Assembly: GCA_963995525.1 (NCBI GenBank)
Contig: OZ023214.1
Span: 48,957,909 to 49,021,908 of the forward strand
Direction of reading: 5' to 3'
Length of the DNA stretch: 64,000 nt
From: Escarpia spicata
Taxonomy: Eukaryota > Annelida > Polychaeta > Sabellida > Siboglinidae
How positions within the stretch are numbered: position 1 is the stretch's first letter; every line of letters begins with the position of its first letter. A program made the position numbers and the translations under genes. The notes under the pieces were generated by a model that saw only the letters and a program-made list of their open reading frames with translations, made no database searches and was not told the DNA's origin. Below, in pieces: positions 45,741-60,300 of the stretch.

Positions 45741-48700
45741 TAGAATTGTTGTTCTATGTGGGGCAACTTTAATTTAATGAAATAATAACAAACATTTATT
45801 AATGGGAAATTAATTTCCAGCATTATGTGCAGTATTCACTCGCAACAGATATGCATTAGTGTTCCCCGTTCCAGTGGGGTACATTTTGCTATGCATGTAT
45901 TATATCAGTTCCCCTATGTCTAGTCAACATGCCAGTTTTGAAAATGAACCGTAAGTTTATGATGTAGATACTTGGAATATGTCTTAAAATAACAGATAAT
46001 CAGAGTCAAACTCATTTGAAATGATCTCGTTCATTTGACTGGCTTAATTTATGAATTGTACTTTGGACAATTTTATTGACGGTTCGTCAGTCTATGAATT
46101 ATTTCATGTATAGTGTGCAATATTAAATTTTTTTTCTGACGTGCTTTTTGCACACAAGCATAACAGTGTGCACGCACAAGCACACATGCGTTAAACACAG
46201 TGTGCTTGAAAACTGATCTCTGCATTTTCCGTGATCTCTTGGGAGAAGGTGACAACTTCTTTTTGTATACAATGTTTACTTTTCGTGATGTTACGTCTTA
46301 TTTATTGTTGAATTGCTAATAGTGGTTAATTTGGCAGATGATATTGCATTTAGTAATATTGCCATTTTAATATTTACAGATTTGTTATTATTGATATAGC
46401 TACCATTATTATGTGGATGTATTGTTTAGTATGTTATATATATGGACGTAGTGTACATGCATAAAATATGAAAGCACACAAAATTAATTGTCAGTGAATA
46501 ATTTCAGGCCATAATAAGACGTTTTGTGTACCATTTTAAATAGAATACTATACTACAGTATAGCATCAAATTGTTATAAATTAACTTCACTTACAACATA
46601 AATACACATGGCTATTATATGCATAAAGGTATTGTCTTGTTGTTTTGTATAATAGATCATTAATCATGTGTGCTTAGTATTTTTTCTGTTTTTTAATTGT
46701 GACATAAATGTTACAACTAATCAATGACAAGTTTTGTCAAAGGTTTGGGGAGTGTTGAATTGTGGGACCAGGACTGAATATTGAGGTCACTGAGCAGTGA
46801 TGTAAAGGTGATATAAAATTATGTGTGTGTGATCAAATTTCACTGATCCGGTTGATCATTTTTTGTCATGGATATTATACGAGCTGTTTTTTGCAGCTGA
46901 TGAATGGGAAAATTAGTCAGGTATTTCCCTGATTGCATCAGAATGTATTAAATCTAAGTAAAAGACTATGTAGCACCCAATACAATCAATGCAATTTACT
47001 CATGGCTATTCTATTGGTCGTCTAATATGACCTATAAAAAGGCAGGACAAATTTTAGCATTTGGTTTATATATAGTCCACGTTTTTGTAGATGTTGGTTC
47101 CATCGTGTTTTGGACAACAAGAAAGACTTGTTTGCAAAAGTGTAGAGATGTGATCACGTATTACTGTACAAAGTTTGCTGTAAGCAATTTGTGCACTGTA
47201 TATTTCTGCTTATGCATCAGCAAGGCTGGAACTGAAATGGCTGCATAATTTCTGGATATTCAGTGGAGAAACATATATTTAGGCTTACGTTGCAGAGGCA
47301 TTATGGGAAATGTATTGTAGGCAAGTATTACCCGACATGTTGGACAGTCATATGTATGTCGGCTGATGAAAATTGTCTTCCAGAAGGAGGCAATTGTCTT
47401 ACAATCTTGGGAACTGTTTCACTAACAATGAACTCCAGGAAACTCCATCATCAAACAGAATTTAATGTTAAATTTACGGATTTTGTTAAATGCAAAAAGC
47501 CACCGCCGTATCACCGATGACACTATTTCCACGACTCACAAATGAAAGTGTCCCAGTGGCACACCCTGGTGTTAACAATTTTCATTATACAAGATTAAGG
47601 AGCAAAATTAATTTTAAAGACAAAATCGGCTGTGAGCTCATAGGAATGTCTGTAAAGCAGTCCTTTGCACACTGTAAGAAACATGTTTTACTCTTCTGTG
47701 TTTCAGTATCATTATTGTCTTACACGAAATATTCAAACAGATACCTTGTAGATTTGTCGTATTTATGTGTGTGGAAAGAGGCTGTTTGCCTGATGCTGTA
47801 CTTCTTAAACATTCCAAGTTTGAATTATGTGTTGTCTGTCCGCTTATTAAAATGACCGTCGTGGTATATTATGTAACGTATATTTACGGAAGGTAATATA
47901 GTCCCGGTGCTTTGACTATCTCACTGTTGTGTTTTCTTGTGCATGCTGACCTGTCACCTTTGACAACAATTTAGCAAATGCATCTACACTGGTTTGTGCT
48001 ATTATAGCATACATTAGATGCTAACATCTGCTATAACAAAACAAAGGCAGATGTCTTTACCTGTGTATAACATTTATAGGGTATTCCCTGTGATGATTGT
48101 CTGTATTGCAAACTGCTTTTAAAAGCCTTTATTCGAACTGCTTAGAATGATGAAACGTCTGTTATAACACTGTCACAGTGTAACGTCTGTTATAACACTG
48201 TCACAGTGTAATTATCTTAGGCTGTTTTCCATTCAATGTTAAATACTTTACCGGTGTATAGATCAGAAGCTTCTTGAAGACCATCCAGCAAATGCTATAC
48301 TATTGGCAAATATTGGAGTAATATGTATGCAGTAGTCTTGTTTAATATATGTCAGTGTGTGCTTTGTAATGACATCTACCCGTGGCACATCGAAGGGCAG
48401 CTTAAAAATGAATGCCAATTTGTTATTCCAATTGTACGGAGATTGGCTTTTACATGATTTCGTGGAATACAATCCGACATATGGATGGATGCCATTCAGT
48501 AGTCAAGTATTTACATTTACCTACATAATACATATGCGTGTGTATGACATATATATATATATATATTTAGTGTAACTGGATTATAAATTACTTCGTAAAT
48601 GCAGTGACTGGGCTTTGAGCTGAGAAGAAGGTATTTGTTCATTGATGTCTATTCATTAGTTGGCTATGTTGTATTGTCAACATGGTTGTATTCCATGTAT

Positions 48701-50170
48701 AAGAAAGGCTCAATGGTGCTTAATATTTACATAACTGCATATTATAATCAGTGTTAACTGTCTAGTCAACTTTCATCTAAGTAATGTTTTTTTTGGTTAT
48801 TCTTACACCTAGTTTAAATGTCCCTCCTCAATTAAATGTCTGCTCATCTTGTGTCGGACTTGTTTAGCAAGAAAGTGAACCTATCTAGTATTAACTTATA
48901 TGCTGGTTTGTGCAAATATGTTATTAAGTTTTGTTGATATCATCGGACAGATCAGTTAATTAGTTTTCAATGAATCTGCTAAAAATGGCAACAGTTCCTC
49001 CACATCTATATATAACTTTATTTATAATTTAACAAGTTACCTGATCAGTTGATCTAAGCCAATTATTTTGATAATTTAAACAAAAAGCAGTCTTTTTAAA
49101 CTGACTGCATTTTGTTCCTAAATATTATTGTCACAGTACATATTTGGACACCAGTAAAAGAACTTGATTCACGATAGGTTAAATTTCAATTGCATAGAGA
49201 AATAAACGAATGTCATAGATCAGCATTTCCATGTTTTAAGAAGACACCATTGATCTGAGACTGTTCTGTCAATAATGTTACTTAATTGGTATAAACGTAC
49301 ATTTATTTAGATATTGAATGTGACACTGGCAATTGTTCTTGTCATAATACTTTCTATGGTATCTAACAGGCACTGTGAGCATAAGACATGTAACGGAAAT
49401 TCTTAGACCCATAAAACCCATATGATTATCTGTCTGTTGGTTTTCAACGTGTGCTCAAAGGATCTAGCTGTGCAAACAGGGTATAAAGAAAATACAGATA
49501 TCAAGCAGAAATTTATGTCCTTTTAAGAAAGAATACTCAATTATACTATATATATATATTATGTATTGTACCTGAAACATCTTGGCATGCTGTTGGAGTC
49601 TTCTTCATATCTGATGGTTTATTAGATTTACTTTAACTTACATAGTTGCATGTAAATGGATTTTTAAAATCCAGCTAATTTATATATATAGCTACCTAGA
49701 ATGTGCATGCATTGTGTTATTATCGATGACCACTTTCTTCAAGCATTTCACTCTAAAATTGTTTAATATATAATTGCTGTGTCTAAAGGTCAGACATTTG
49801 TTTCGGCGCATTTAGTTTTTTGATATAAATACTCATTGCAGTCACATGATGCACACAATTTACATGGCAAGAATTTAGTTCAGTTATTTACAAATTTAAT
49901 CACCACATGTTTGGTGTACACTCACACCCATTTCAGAATTTTAATAGGAAAATGGGTGATTTTAATATTGAGCAAATGTCTTGTCATACAAATTGGTAAT
50001 ATTGGTTTATATTTTGTGAGCACAAAAATGTACAATGTTCATTACTATGAACATTTAAAATTTGATATGTCCAGTCACTGATGAATTATGATGCATTTTG
50101 TGTTTAATAAAATGTTGTTTGTGTCTGCACTGTAGTTTTTGTGGCTTTTGTAAAACTCCCAATTATTCCT
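45741..50170. other. 3' flank of the receptor gene, no further gene seen
   Basis: AT-rich, no convincing coding pattern. A 34-bp direct duplication with 'cactgtcacagtg' palindromes lies at 48148-48215. AATAAA strings occur (for example about 49200 and 50105), but no polyadenylation site can be assigned. Confidence 0.5.
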
Positions 50171-50174
50171 AAAG

Positions 50175-50245
50175 TGTATGTTGGACTCTCGATAACCGTA
50201 ATGTTTCCTTGTCCACTTGCCAAGTGGACTTTTTAATCTGGAAAT
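50175..50245 (+). repeat. Solo 3' tail of the CR1-like LINE family
   Basis: tggactctcgataaccgtaa and 'ccttgtccacttgcc' match the tail at 56772-56815. Confidence 0.5.
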
Positions 50246-50819
50246 CAGGCTACCTTATTAAATATTATTAAAACTATGACATCTTCTGTAACATCTCCAT
50301 AATATAATGTTATCCTGCCTGAGTATAACCTAGCACCATGCCGCATACAGATGAACAATTGTGAACTTTACCTTGTATATTTATAATCGATGGGTTTCCT
50401 TGTCTGATATGCCATATGAGGATTGCATATCTGCCAAGTTTTGAGTGTCAAGATCCAGGAGGATTTCAGGCTCACCTAAAACCTCCCACTACACCCCACT
50501 GAGACCTACAACTGCACCCCTTACCCCTGAGCTTGAGTCTCTTCAAAAACCTCCAACTTTACATAAAACCCGAGGCTCTACAATCCAAAAGATCTTCTTT
50601 TCTGAAAAGCCGGGAGTTTGACGACAAGTCCAGGTGATTCCCACAGAAGCCAGGTGGGTTGACCTGTGGGTATAGGTGAATAGGATTACTGTTGTCAATT
50701 ATGGCAGCCATGACTAATGGCAGTCTTGTTTGGATAAAGATAATTAAAGCTGGATCACATGCATGGTTAGTCATCAGGTTAGTTATGTTGCTTATGCATA
50801 AATAAAGAGACTAAGACAA

Positions 50820-53800
50820 TATATTTATTATTATTATACTTTTCCTTAGGACTGTTCTGATCGCAGGATCCTCTCGGTTCCTCAATGATCAGATCTTCTT
50901 CAGGATCTAATATTAAAAGTTTATGGTTTCCGGTTCCAGTGTTGAATTTTAATGAGGCTTCAGTCTCATAGTATCTCCTGGGTTGACCAGAATTTATTAA
51001 GATGGTTTTTAAATTAATTTATTGATTTAGCTTGCATTACTGAATCAGGTAAACTGTTCCACGGTTCAGCCACCCTAAGTGGAATGCATTTTTTCTTCTT
51101 ATGTTTAGTTTTCCTCTTTGGTTGAAAAGTTTGAGGGAGTGTCCTCTGTTACCAGATCGTAATGCTACATCTTCCCATTTAAGGTTTGATGCAGATTTTG
51201 TATTATATTTTTCTTCTATGTGCCATGTCTGTCACAGGCGTTGGCGATCATGGCCCTCCAAACCGCACGGTCGTGTTTAGTTTGTGGCAGTTCTGTTGTG
51301 CTCCTTCCACACCATGTTGAGAGACTATCTATTATATGTATTATATATGTTATGCATTATTTTGTAGACTTCAATCAGATCTCCTCTTAATCTACGATAT
51401 GTTAATGTGGGTAACTTAAGTAATTTAAGTCTTAATATATGATAAGTCCCTCATACCAGGTAGTTCTTTTGTGGCACTTTTCTGGACATTTGCTATGGCT
51501 ATATTATGTTCCATCTTATATGGATACCATACTGCTATTGCATAATCTAGGTGGGATATAACCATAGTCTTATATATAGTGGCAAGAAAGTGTGCGTATC
51601 TAACATTTGAAAAGTTCTTCTGAATATTGTTGTCATTCTGGTTGCTTTATTAACCACTTGATTGATGTGATCATCAAATGAAAGTTTTGAATCAATAATT
51701 ACTCCTAAATCTTTTTGTTTATCTGTGGTGACAAGAGCATGTTCAACATTATTTGTTGCCATGTAACATTTACTTTCACCGATTTATTTTTTCCAATTTC
51801 ATTGTGTAGACATTTATTAGGATGGAATTTTAACACACTTGTCACTCCATTGTTCTAGTATGCTTAAATCATGTTGAAGTATGTCCTGATCATCTATATG
51901 TGTTATTGTTCTAAATATCTTTGTCATCAGCAAATAGAAATGTATTTGAATTTGTTAGATCTGGGATGTCATTAATATATAGAACAAACAGTAAGGGTCC
52001 TAGAACGGAACCCTGGGGTACCCCTGATATTACCTCTTTCCAGGTAGACTCGTTTCCATTTACTGAAACATTTTGTTTTCTATCTGTAATGAATGATTCT
52101 ATCCAGTTAATCAGTTCTTCTGAAATGTTGAAGCTTTTTAATTTACCAATTAGTCTTTTGTGTGGCACGGTGTCAAAGGCTTTTTGGAAATCCATATACA
52201 GGTGTATATAACATCGGTGTGGTTGCCGTTATCCATTTCTTTAGTCCAGTCATCTATTATTTAGATTAGCGAGATATAAATCCATATTGTTTTACATTTA
52301 CAAACTATGCTTGTTAAACTTATTGGGTGGTACTTACTAACTGCTTTCTTGTTTCCTTTTTTATATATTGCAGATATCTTAGCCTCTTTCCAGTCATTGG
52401 GAATGCAGGATGTTTTAATAGACGTTTCAAAAATGTGTTTTAACGACTGACAACTACTTTCAGACAACTCATTTAGTAGTCTGGTGCCTATTCCATCTGG
52501 GACAGGCGATTTGCTTATATTAAGTTGTTTTAACATCAGTGATATTATATGTTCAGTTACTTTTAGTTTGTCCATTGCATGTTCGTTGATTACTTTAGGT
52601 ATGGTTGATATAGGCCCTGACTGTTCTTTGGTAAATACACTGGAGAAGTAGTCAGCAAGTATATTTGCTTTTTCTTCATCTTCATTTGTTGTTTGAAATT
52701 TGGGTTGGTGTGGTCTATGTTCATTTCCCTAATTCCTTGTTTAATTGTAGTTTCTGATTTATACTATTTCCAAAAGACTTTGAGGTTTTTTGCCTGGGAT
52801 GCTAAGTTTTGTTCAAACTCCTTTCAGAGCTATCTGGTTAGAGCTCCGATTTTATTTCTGCTTTTACAATACTCTAGATATTTTGTTCCATCCCTTGTTT
52901 CCATGTATCTTGTCCATAATCTATTTTTACATCTAATTAGTTTTATTGTATTAGCATCCAGGGGGAAGTTTCCTTTTCTAGTATTGGGAACTTCTTTTTG
53001 AGGTACATATTTATCTTCTAACGAGTTTAAGACTCTTTTGAATATTTCCCATTGATTGTTAACATATTATCCTTAGTCTTTAAATTTCTCTTCCCAGTTA
53101 ATATTTGAACACTCTATCCTCATTGCATCATAGTTTGCCATATTAGACAGCTTCCTTTTCTTAGTATAGTTACTTGTTATAAAGTTGCACACAATACTGA
53201 ATTTGATTACACAATGGTCACTTTTGCCCAGAGAGCTAAGTATACTTTTCCTACATTATCTTTGTCATTAGATATAGAATCAGATCTAACAAGTTTGTGT
53301 TAGTTGTGCCTCATCCTCTGGTGGGATTTGACACGTGTTGAATTAACCATGAAGGTGTCTCTGAGACATTCCACAAATAAGTTTAAGTTGTTGGGGTTAT
53401 TTGATTTGGTCGTCCAATGATTCTAATTTATGTCTGGGAGGTTGAAATCTCCTGTAATTACGAAGTGAGAGTATTTAAGTTGATATGATATTGATCTAAT
53501 CATATTTAGAAGTTCTAAGTTATTTTCATCATATCCCTCCCATCGCTTCTGAATATGCACCCAAAAAGAAGTTTGTTTTTATTCTTTAGTTTGATTTCTA
53601 TAAATAAACATTCTTTGATAGTTGTGACCAGATTTATATATTCTGCGTGCAGGGAATTTAACACGTATATTATAATATGTCTTCCTTCATTATTATTATT
53701 TTTTTATAGAATAATATGTAACCTTCTAAAGAAAATTCTGGTGTGGTTACAGAACGTTTAGGGTTTTGGGGTTTTACCTCATTAATTGCTATTATGTGGG

Positions 53801-53900
53801 GTTTAGTTCTTTGATTCTTTGTTCAAATTCAATTTGTTCTCTAATTGAGGGGGTGCAGGGGGTATTTTTGTGATCTGTGATTAGCAAAATTATTTTATTC
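50820..53900 (-). mobile_element. CR1/jockey-like LINE, reverse strand, decayed
   Basis: Read on the minus strand: 'ISKSPVPDGIGTRLLNEL' and 'PNDWKEAKISAIYKKGNKK' (52575-52300), '[20 protein letters not shown]' and '[20 protein letters not shown]' (52195-51960), 'KDLGVIIDSKLSFDDHINQV' (51715-51655), then a C-terminal block and a TAA-rich 3' end at about 50820-50835. Several stops and frame changes; endonuclease part between about 52600 and 53900 is very worn. Confidence 0.75.
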
Positions 53901-54590
53901 ACTGCTCCTCGCCTCATCTATAGTGTAGTTATAGGATGTGATGTGTATTGGAATCTGCTGCGCGTTGCTAGGTTTATGAAGAGAAAGAGAGTCACGGAAT
54001 AAGGGTGGAAAATGGCAATGCCCTTTAATTACATGTAGTCAATAGTAATGTAAATGTAAAGACAAGACAATGGGCATTGCCGTCAACCTAGATAGCAAAA
54101 GGCAATTCCCCTTACAAACGTAGATGAGTCGTACATATCTGTCGATGGGGAATGCCAATAATTAACTATCTAAGCGGAATAAATGTGGGGCCCAGAAACC
54201 ACCATCCAAAACACTAGGGCGACTAAGCTGGAGTAGTTGGGGAAGGAGGGTGGGTACAACAGAAAACGGGCACCAGAGAGCAAACAAACTTTCTCTGTGA
54301 CAGAGGAATTTAGACTGAGTTTCCCCAGTTGAGATACTGGGCAATGATTGGCTACTGCCTGGTCACTGCCTGGTTACCAGAGTGGGATATTCCCTTATTA
54401 GGATATAGGCTCTCTGCGACCTGACTGCGACCCCCTCTGTTGTATTCCCCAAGGGATAGCTGTATCCAGCTTAGCACAGAGGCAACATCAATGGTGACAT
54501 TGTCCAGATGTGTCTGGCCAATGTTTATGTCTCAGTGATGTGAGTAAAATGTATTTAATTCATGCTGGATTAAACACTTATTTCTTCTTA
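53901..54590. other. Spacer between two LINEs, origin unknown
   Basis: No coding pattern recognised. Contains an inverted 'ggcaatgcc...gggcattgcc' pair at about 54013-54082. It may be the 5' part of one of the flanking elements. Confidence 0.35.
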
Positions 54591-54599
54591 AAACGTGAA

Positions 54600-56865
54600 A
54601 GCTCTTTTTTATCCCTGTGATTCGTGACCAGGTGCAACAGTAAAATCAGAAAGGAATAGTAAAAAGCAGTATAGGAGAAATTTCCACAAAGGAAGGTATA
54701 AGGACATGAGGAAATATTTAGCAAAGATAGACTGGAATAACACTCTGAAGAATAAGACAGCAACCGAATGCTGGAATATCTTAAATAGTGAAATTAAGTG
54801 CATAGTCGATAAATTTGTACCTTTCAAAAAACAAGGGAAACGGTCTAAAAATAAACACTTATCGAAAGAAGCCATTAGAAAAATTAAGTATAAACAAATG
54901 ATGTGGAAGTCATATAGATGTACTGGAAATGATGAAGACTACAACATTTATAAAGAAGCACTTAATCAAGCTACAGCTGAAATTAGAAATTCAAAGAGAA
55001 GCTATGAAAAAAAATTAGCTAGTAATATAAAACATGACAGTAAGAGTTTTTATGCGTATATTCGAAGCAAACAGAAAGTTCAGGATAAGGTCGGTCCTCT
55101 AGAAGATAGTGCTGGAAATACAATATCAGAGGGATTCTTAATGGCAGAAGACCTGAATGAGTATTTTAGTTCAGTGTTTACCAGGGAAGATATTAGTTCA
55201 CTGCCAGTACCAGAGGCTAAGTTCAAGGGGGCAGATTCAGACTATTTAGGACAGTTAGTTGTAACCTCGGAAATGGTAGCTAAGAAAATAAGGGCTATGA
55301 AGGATAATAAATCACCTGGAGTGGACGGGATTCCGCCCAAACTACTATTGGAAATTGTAGAACAAATTAGCGCACCGCTTGCAACAGTTTTCAATTTGTC
55401 ATTAGAAGAGGGAGTGGTTCCTTTAGAATGGAAAGAGGCAAACATTATACCGTTATTTAAAAAAGGTTCGAGAAACAAGTCAGAGAACTATAGACCAGTG
55501 AGTTTAACATCATTTTGCAAATTATTAGAAAGACTAATTAAAGATCACATGGTGGATTTTCTTGTTAAACATAACTTGATAAACCCATCTCAACATGGGT
55601 TTTTAAAAGCGAGGTCATGCTTAACAAATATGTTATGTTTTTTGGAAGACATCACTAGGTGGGTAGATGAGGGATCACCAGTAGATATCATCTATTTAGA
55701 TTTTCAAAAAGCTTTCGACAAAGTACCACATCAAAGATTACTCCTTAAGCTAAAGGCCCATGGCAAGGAAATGGTATAATAAACTGGATAGAAAAATGGC
55801 TGAATGACAGAAGACAACGTGTAGTAGTTGATGGGGAGGCTTCAAACTGGAAATCGGTATTGAGTGGGGTACCACAGGGATCAGTACTAGGACCTATATT
55901 ATTCTTAATATATATCAACGATTTGGACGATAATATAACAAGCAAGGTGTTGAAATTTGCGGATGATACAAAAGTGTTTAGAAGGATTAAAAGTGATGGA
56001 GACAGACAGCATTTACAAGATGATCTTGATAGGTTGATCAAATGGTCTGAAAAGCAAATGCTGTTCAATTTTGGGAAATGTAAATGCCTCCACACAGGTC
56101 ATGGGAATGAAGAGGTAAAATATAAAATGGGGGGTACTGTTCTAAGTACCACTGTAAAAGAAAAGGACTTAGGGTTAACCATTAGTGCTGATATGAAGGT
56201 TTCAGAGCAGTGCGGAATTGCAGCGTCAAAGGGAAATCAAATCCTTGGATTAATTAGGCGAAATATAGCGTATAAGAAAAAAGAATTAATAGTACCGCTG
56301 TACGAAACAATAGTGAGGCCTCATTTAGAATATTGTATACAAGCATGGAGGCCATATCGCAAGAAGGACATAGATATGCTAGAAAGAGTACAGAGGAGAG
56401 CGACTAAAATGATACCAAATCTGAGGGATCTTAGTTACGAAATACGCCTAAAAGAATGTGGTTTAACAACACTAGAGACCAGGACATTGAGAGGAGATCA
56501 CATAGAAGTGTTTAAAATATTGAATGGTTATGAAAATATTGATAGAAACATTTTTTTCTCAGTTAAGAAAGATAGAAGGACCAGAGGACATGAAGCTACA
56601 TTAGTAAAGGAGCAGTGTAGAATAGATATAAGAAAGTTCTCATTCTCACAAAGGACTGTAAATGAATGGAACAGATTATCTCCTGATTGTGTTGGTGCTA
56701 GTAGCGTGAATATGTTTAAAAATAAAATCGACACACACCTTAAAAAGGCGGGATACATGTAGATAAAAAGTATTGGACTCTCGATAAGCCAAAAGGCTTC
56801 CTTGTCCAACTGCCATCCAGAGTAATTTTCTGGATGGCAATCTTGTTAAATCTTGTTAAACAGTG
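54600..56865 (+). mobile_element. CR1-like LINE, 5'-truncated, reverse transcriptase nearly intact
   Basis: A long frame (54706-55779) carries 'DNKSPGVDGIPPKLL', 'PVSLTSFCKLLERLI' and 'IYLDFQKAFDKVPHQRLL'; a second (55860-56762) carries '[20 protein letters not shown]', 'FADDTKVF', 'KEKDLGLTIS' and the C-terminal block. The two are separated by one small frame change near 55760-55775, the only disruption I see. The endonuclease half is missing. The 3' tail has a 10-bp-stem hairpin (gccatccaga ... tctggatggc, 56810-56840) and a repeated 'tcttgttaaa' end. Confidence 0.85.
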
Positions 56866-57229
56866 TGAAGCGTATCACTTTCTTCGTGAAATTTACGACA
56901 GGTGACTAAAAATGTCGATCTCTTCGCCGATTTCTGCTCACAAAATATATCTATACTACCAAACCGCAAAAGAAGATAATTTAATCTGAGATGATAATTT
57001 CCCTGTGAAATGTGAAGACACCTTTTCTCACTGTGAATTATGATCACTGAATGCTGCCGATCTCATTAAGGTTATCTTTGTTTATGTTTCCCATCTTTAT
57101 TTACAACTATTTCCAGCCATTACACATAGCTTTAGCAATCTTTGGTTTGAGAATATTATGTGGTTTGAGGGAAAATGTTCCATCTAACGATTGTGGCGCC
57201 GTCTACCAGGTGAGTACACAAATGTAACT
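56866..57229. other. Upstream flank of the WWE gene
   Basis: No element recognised; GC content rises from about 57190 toward the first exon. Confidence 0.4.
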
Positions 57230-57238
57230 GGCGGGAAA
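57230..57238 (+). promoter_or_regulatory. E2F-like site upstream of the WWE gene
   Basis: GGCGGGAAA is a standard E2F motif, about 100 bases upstream of the ATG at 57330. Cell-cycle regulation would suit a DNA-repair type nuclear protein; this is inference. Confidence 0.35.
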
Positions 57239-57329
57239 TGCTGGTTGGGATGTGTTTGTTTACAACATCCTTGTTACTGTTTACGTCCAGAATCTCTCGG
57301 TTTTGAAGAGCGGCACGGTCCCTTGTAAA

Positions 57330-57354
57330 ATGCCTCCAAAAAAGCGAAATGCAG
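57330..57354 (+). CDS. WWE gene exon 1 (25 coding bases)
   Basis: ATG at 57330, eight codons (MPPKKRNA) plus one base, then donor GCAG|gtaacc at 57355. Phase 1 is exactly what the exon at 61027 needs. The surrounding 57.23-57.33 kb is GC-richer than its flanks and has an E2F-like site, as expected for a promoter-proximal first exon. Confidence 0.6.
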
Positions 57355-60300
57355 GTAACCGCGATGATGTAAGGTTTAGAAATGAACACACTTCACGTGC
57401 TTCCGTCATCATAAAAACGTAAATGGGCGATATTGGAGAAGTAGAGTTTCCGCGCATGCTTACGTTCGCACTTTTTAGCCACTACATATTTCAGCAGATT
57501 ACTGTCATTGAATACTGCTATGTGACCAAGCAATGTCTATGTCAACGTTACATTTGTTTTATGAAGTTATGTGACAAGTGTACGATCACAAATCTTGGAT
57601 GTCAAATACCTGGTTCAGACTTCAGAAGTTCACTTCAGACTCAGTGGTCACTGACACTGACTGTTGGTTTGGATTTAATCTGTTTCTGTTTAATAATCGG
57701 CAAATGCCAGCTGGGTATCGCGCTAATGATGTTGGTTGCTCTATGAGCATTGCGCACGGCCTAGCAGTTCCTTAAATTGGAAATTAAATCCTTTGCATTA
57801 ACTAATGACGCTCCTAGCCTAGGATATTCCATACACACTGATACAGTTAAAACTTAAAGTGCAGGAAAAAAATGAGTTTCTATATTCTTCATTGTTGGCT
57901 CTGATGTGTTTATGTTTGTAAGGTGATTTGAACATGTGCGTCTGTCTGCAGGTACTAAAATGTTTCTGGACGTATCTGTGCATGATCGTGTCAAGTCTTA
58001 CTCTTAGTCAAGTTTGCCTTAGGCAGGGGTGTCATGTAACAAAATAAAACTACTTTGTTACTCTACTTGAGTAGTTTTTTCAAGTAATGGAGAGTAACAA
58101 AGTACTATTTATATTGACTATTCTACTTGTAACAAAGTAGTTTTATTTCAGGTAATGCTACTTTTTACTTTGTTACTTTTATTTACTTTGCGATATATTT
58201 TCGTTACATTTTTTCTGAACTACGTCGCCTGTGGCGTTCCGCCCGTCAACAACATTTCATTAAACATATTTAATTACACGAAATGAGAGCTACGTTAACG
58301 CGGTAATAACTGTCACTTGTTTTGTGTGAATATGGTCAAGTCATTAGGAACAGTAAATGTGGTGCGAGACATTGTTTATTTTGCACCGACATCAGTCGAA
58401 TCGTTTCCCTTCTGCCAGTCGTGGCATCCGTGAATAGGCGCCTTCGGTGGGTTCGTCTGGCTTCGGCAACTTGTAAAGTGCAATTGAAATTCACATATAG
58501 ACTACGCCTTGCATAATAATGGGATTGATATGTTTAATGCAGCGTAGTAGGGAAGATCAGTATTCTAACATTGCGCAAATATTATCTTTTGCTGCGATAA
58601 ACGCAAATTTGCTTGGTGCACCAAGATATGAATTCGTCAACCGCATACGAAACGGCGAATCGATCGCAGTATTATTCAGGACGGTAAATGTGCATTCTAA
58701 ATTGGTGTTTTGGTATTGATTGAAAGATGAAGTTAAGCCAGCTATTAGCACATTTATTATAGTTTTTCAATCTTCAGTCAACCTTAGCACTGCATTTGTA
58801 AACTCATTTGTGTGTTTGGCTGCTGAGGTCTCATAGTATCGTTCAGTTCATCGAGGCCTGTTAATCCGTAATCTATTTTTAAAACTGTACAATATATATG
58901 AATTTTATTCAGTTCAACATTCAACAGTGTACGTATGGCATTTAAACATAATACACATTGACATTGGCTGGCATCTTAATAAGCTTCATGAGCCGTATAT
59001 ATATAGATAGCGCGACCTGCCTAATGACTGGCTTCGACCTGCATGGGCTTCGATGGCGTGCTTGGTCAGTTGGTGCAGCGACCATGGCCATTGTCGTAGT
59101 TAGCGCCCATGGTGGCAGATACCGGAACACGTACAGAATTTACGAAAACATTATTCATATACATAATTCATATAAACAGTAATTATTTTCACCGTCTTCA
59201 TTTTTTTGTTCGCCGATGCAGTAATTATTGTTGGTTACTTGCCTGATAAAACATCTTACCATTCTACTTTTACTTCTATTTTTACTTCAAGTACTTTTGG
59301 AAAGTAGTTTTATTTTTTACTCAAGTTGGTTTTTAGAAGCTACTTTTACTTCTACTCAAGTAGTTCTGAGGTTAAATTTTTATTTTTTTTATTTCTACTC
59401 AAGTATAAATTAAAGTAATTCAGTCTCCCTGGCCTTAAGCTTACTCTTTAGCTAGGTTTTAGCACATTTTAAAGCTGTTGTAAATAAATGACAATATGTA
59501 TGTATACATTTTTTGTTTTGTTAGGATATGTTGGGCTAGAGTTAGGCGCTTCAACAAAAAAATAAATATCATGCTAGAACATTGGGAATGGGCTTTAAAG
59601 GTCATAGCTTAATGGTAGGATAGTGTGTTTCTATTGGGATCTATACTGTATATGAATTAGATAACATGAGTATCGAATATCGAAAAAAATTCTGGTATCG
59701 ATCGATATCGAAGAATTCTGGTATCGAACCAGCACTATCTACATGCCAAGCCAGACGTCTTTGGTCTGCTGACTCGAATGTACTAGTTGTTCCGAGAACA
59801 CACAGCAGAGCCAGTGACTGTACATCTGCTCACGCAGCGGCAGCAGTGTGGAACGCTCTGTCGTCAAGTGTTACCAACAAAACATCACTAGAATCATTTA
59901 AATCCGTGTTGAAGACTCACCTGTTCACTGCAGCGTATATGTAACTCGGACGATTACCAACACTGTTTTACCGTAGCTGATTGATGTTTAATGTTTATTT
60001 ATTATTTATTTATCTATTTGTTTACTTTTCATATACATTTTAGCCTAATTTATTGATGTTTACATTAATTTTAGTTTATTTATTAAAATAATAATAATAT
60101 AATCTTAACTCTTATTTTTTTATATTTTATATCACATTCCTTTTATACTTCTACTATATTTATTGTCTTAATTACTATTATTATTATTAGTTTTATCTAT
60201 GATATAACAACTATTGTTTTTTTTATTAAAATGCATTATTTTTAACATACATTTGTATATTGTTATAAAGCACTGTGAACAATATTGGATGTGGCACTTA

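Noticed and set aside
47027..47855. Three medium frames in the receptor 3' flank
   Set aside because: No domain pattern, AT-driven composition, and no splice or start context.
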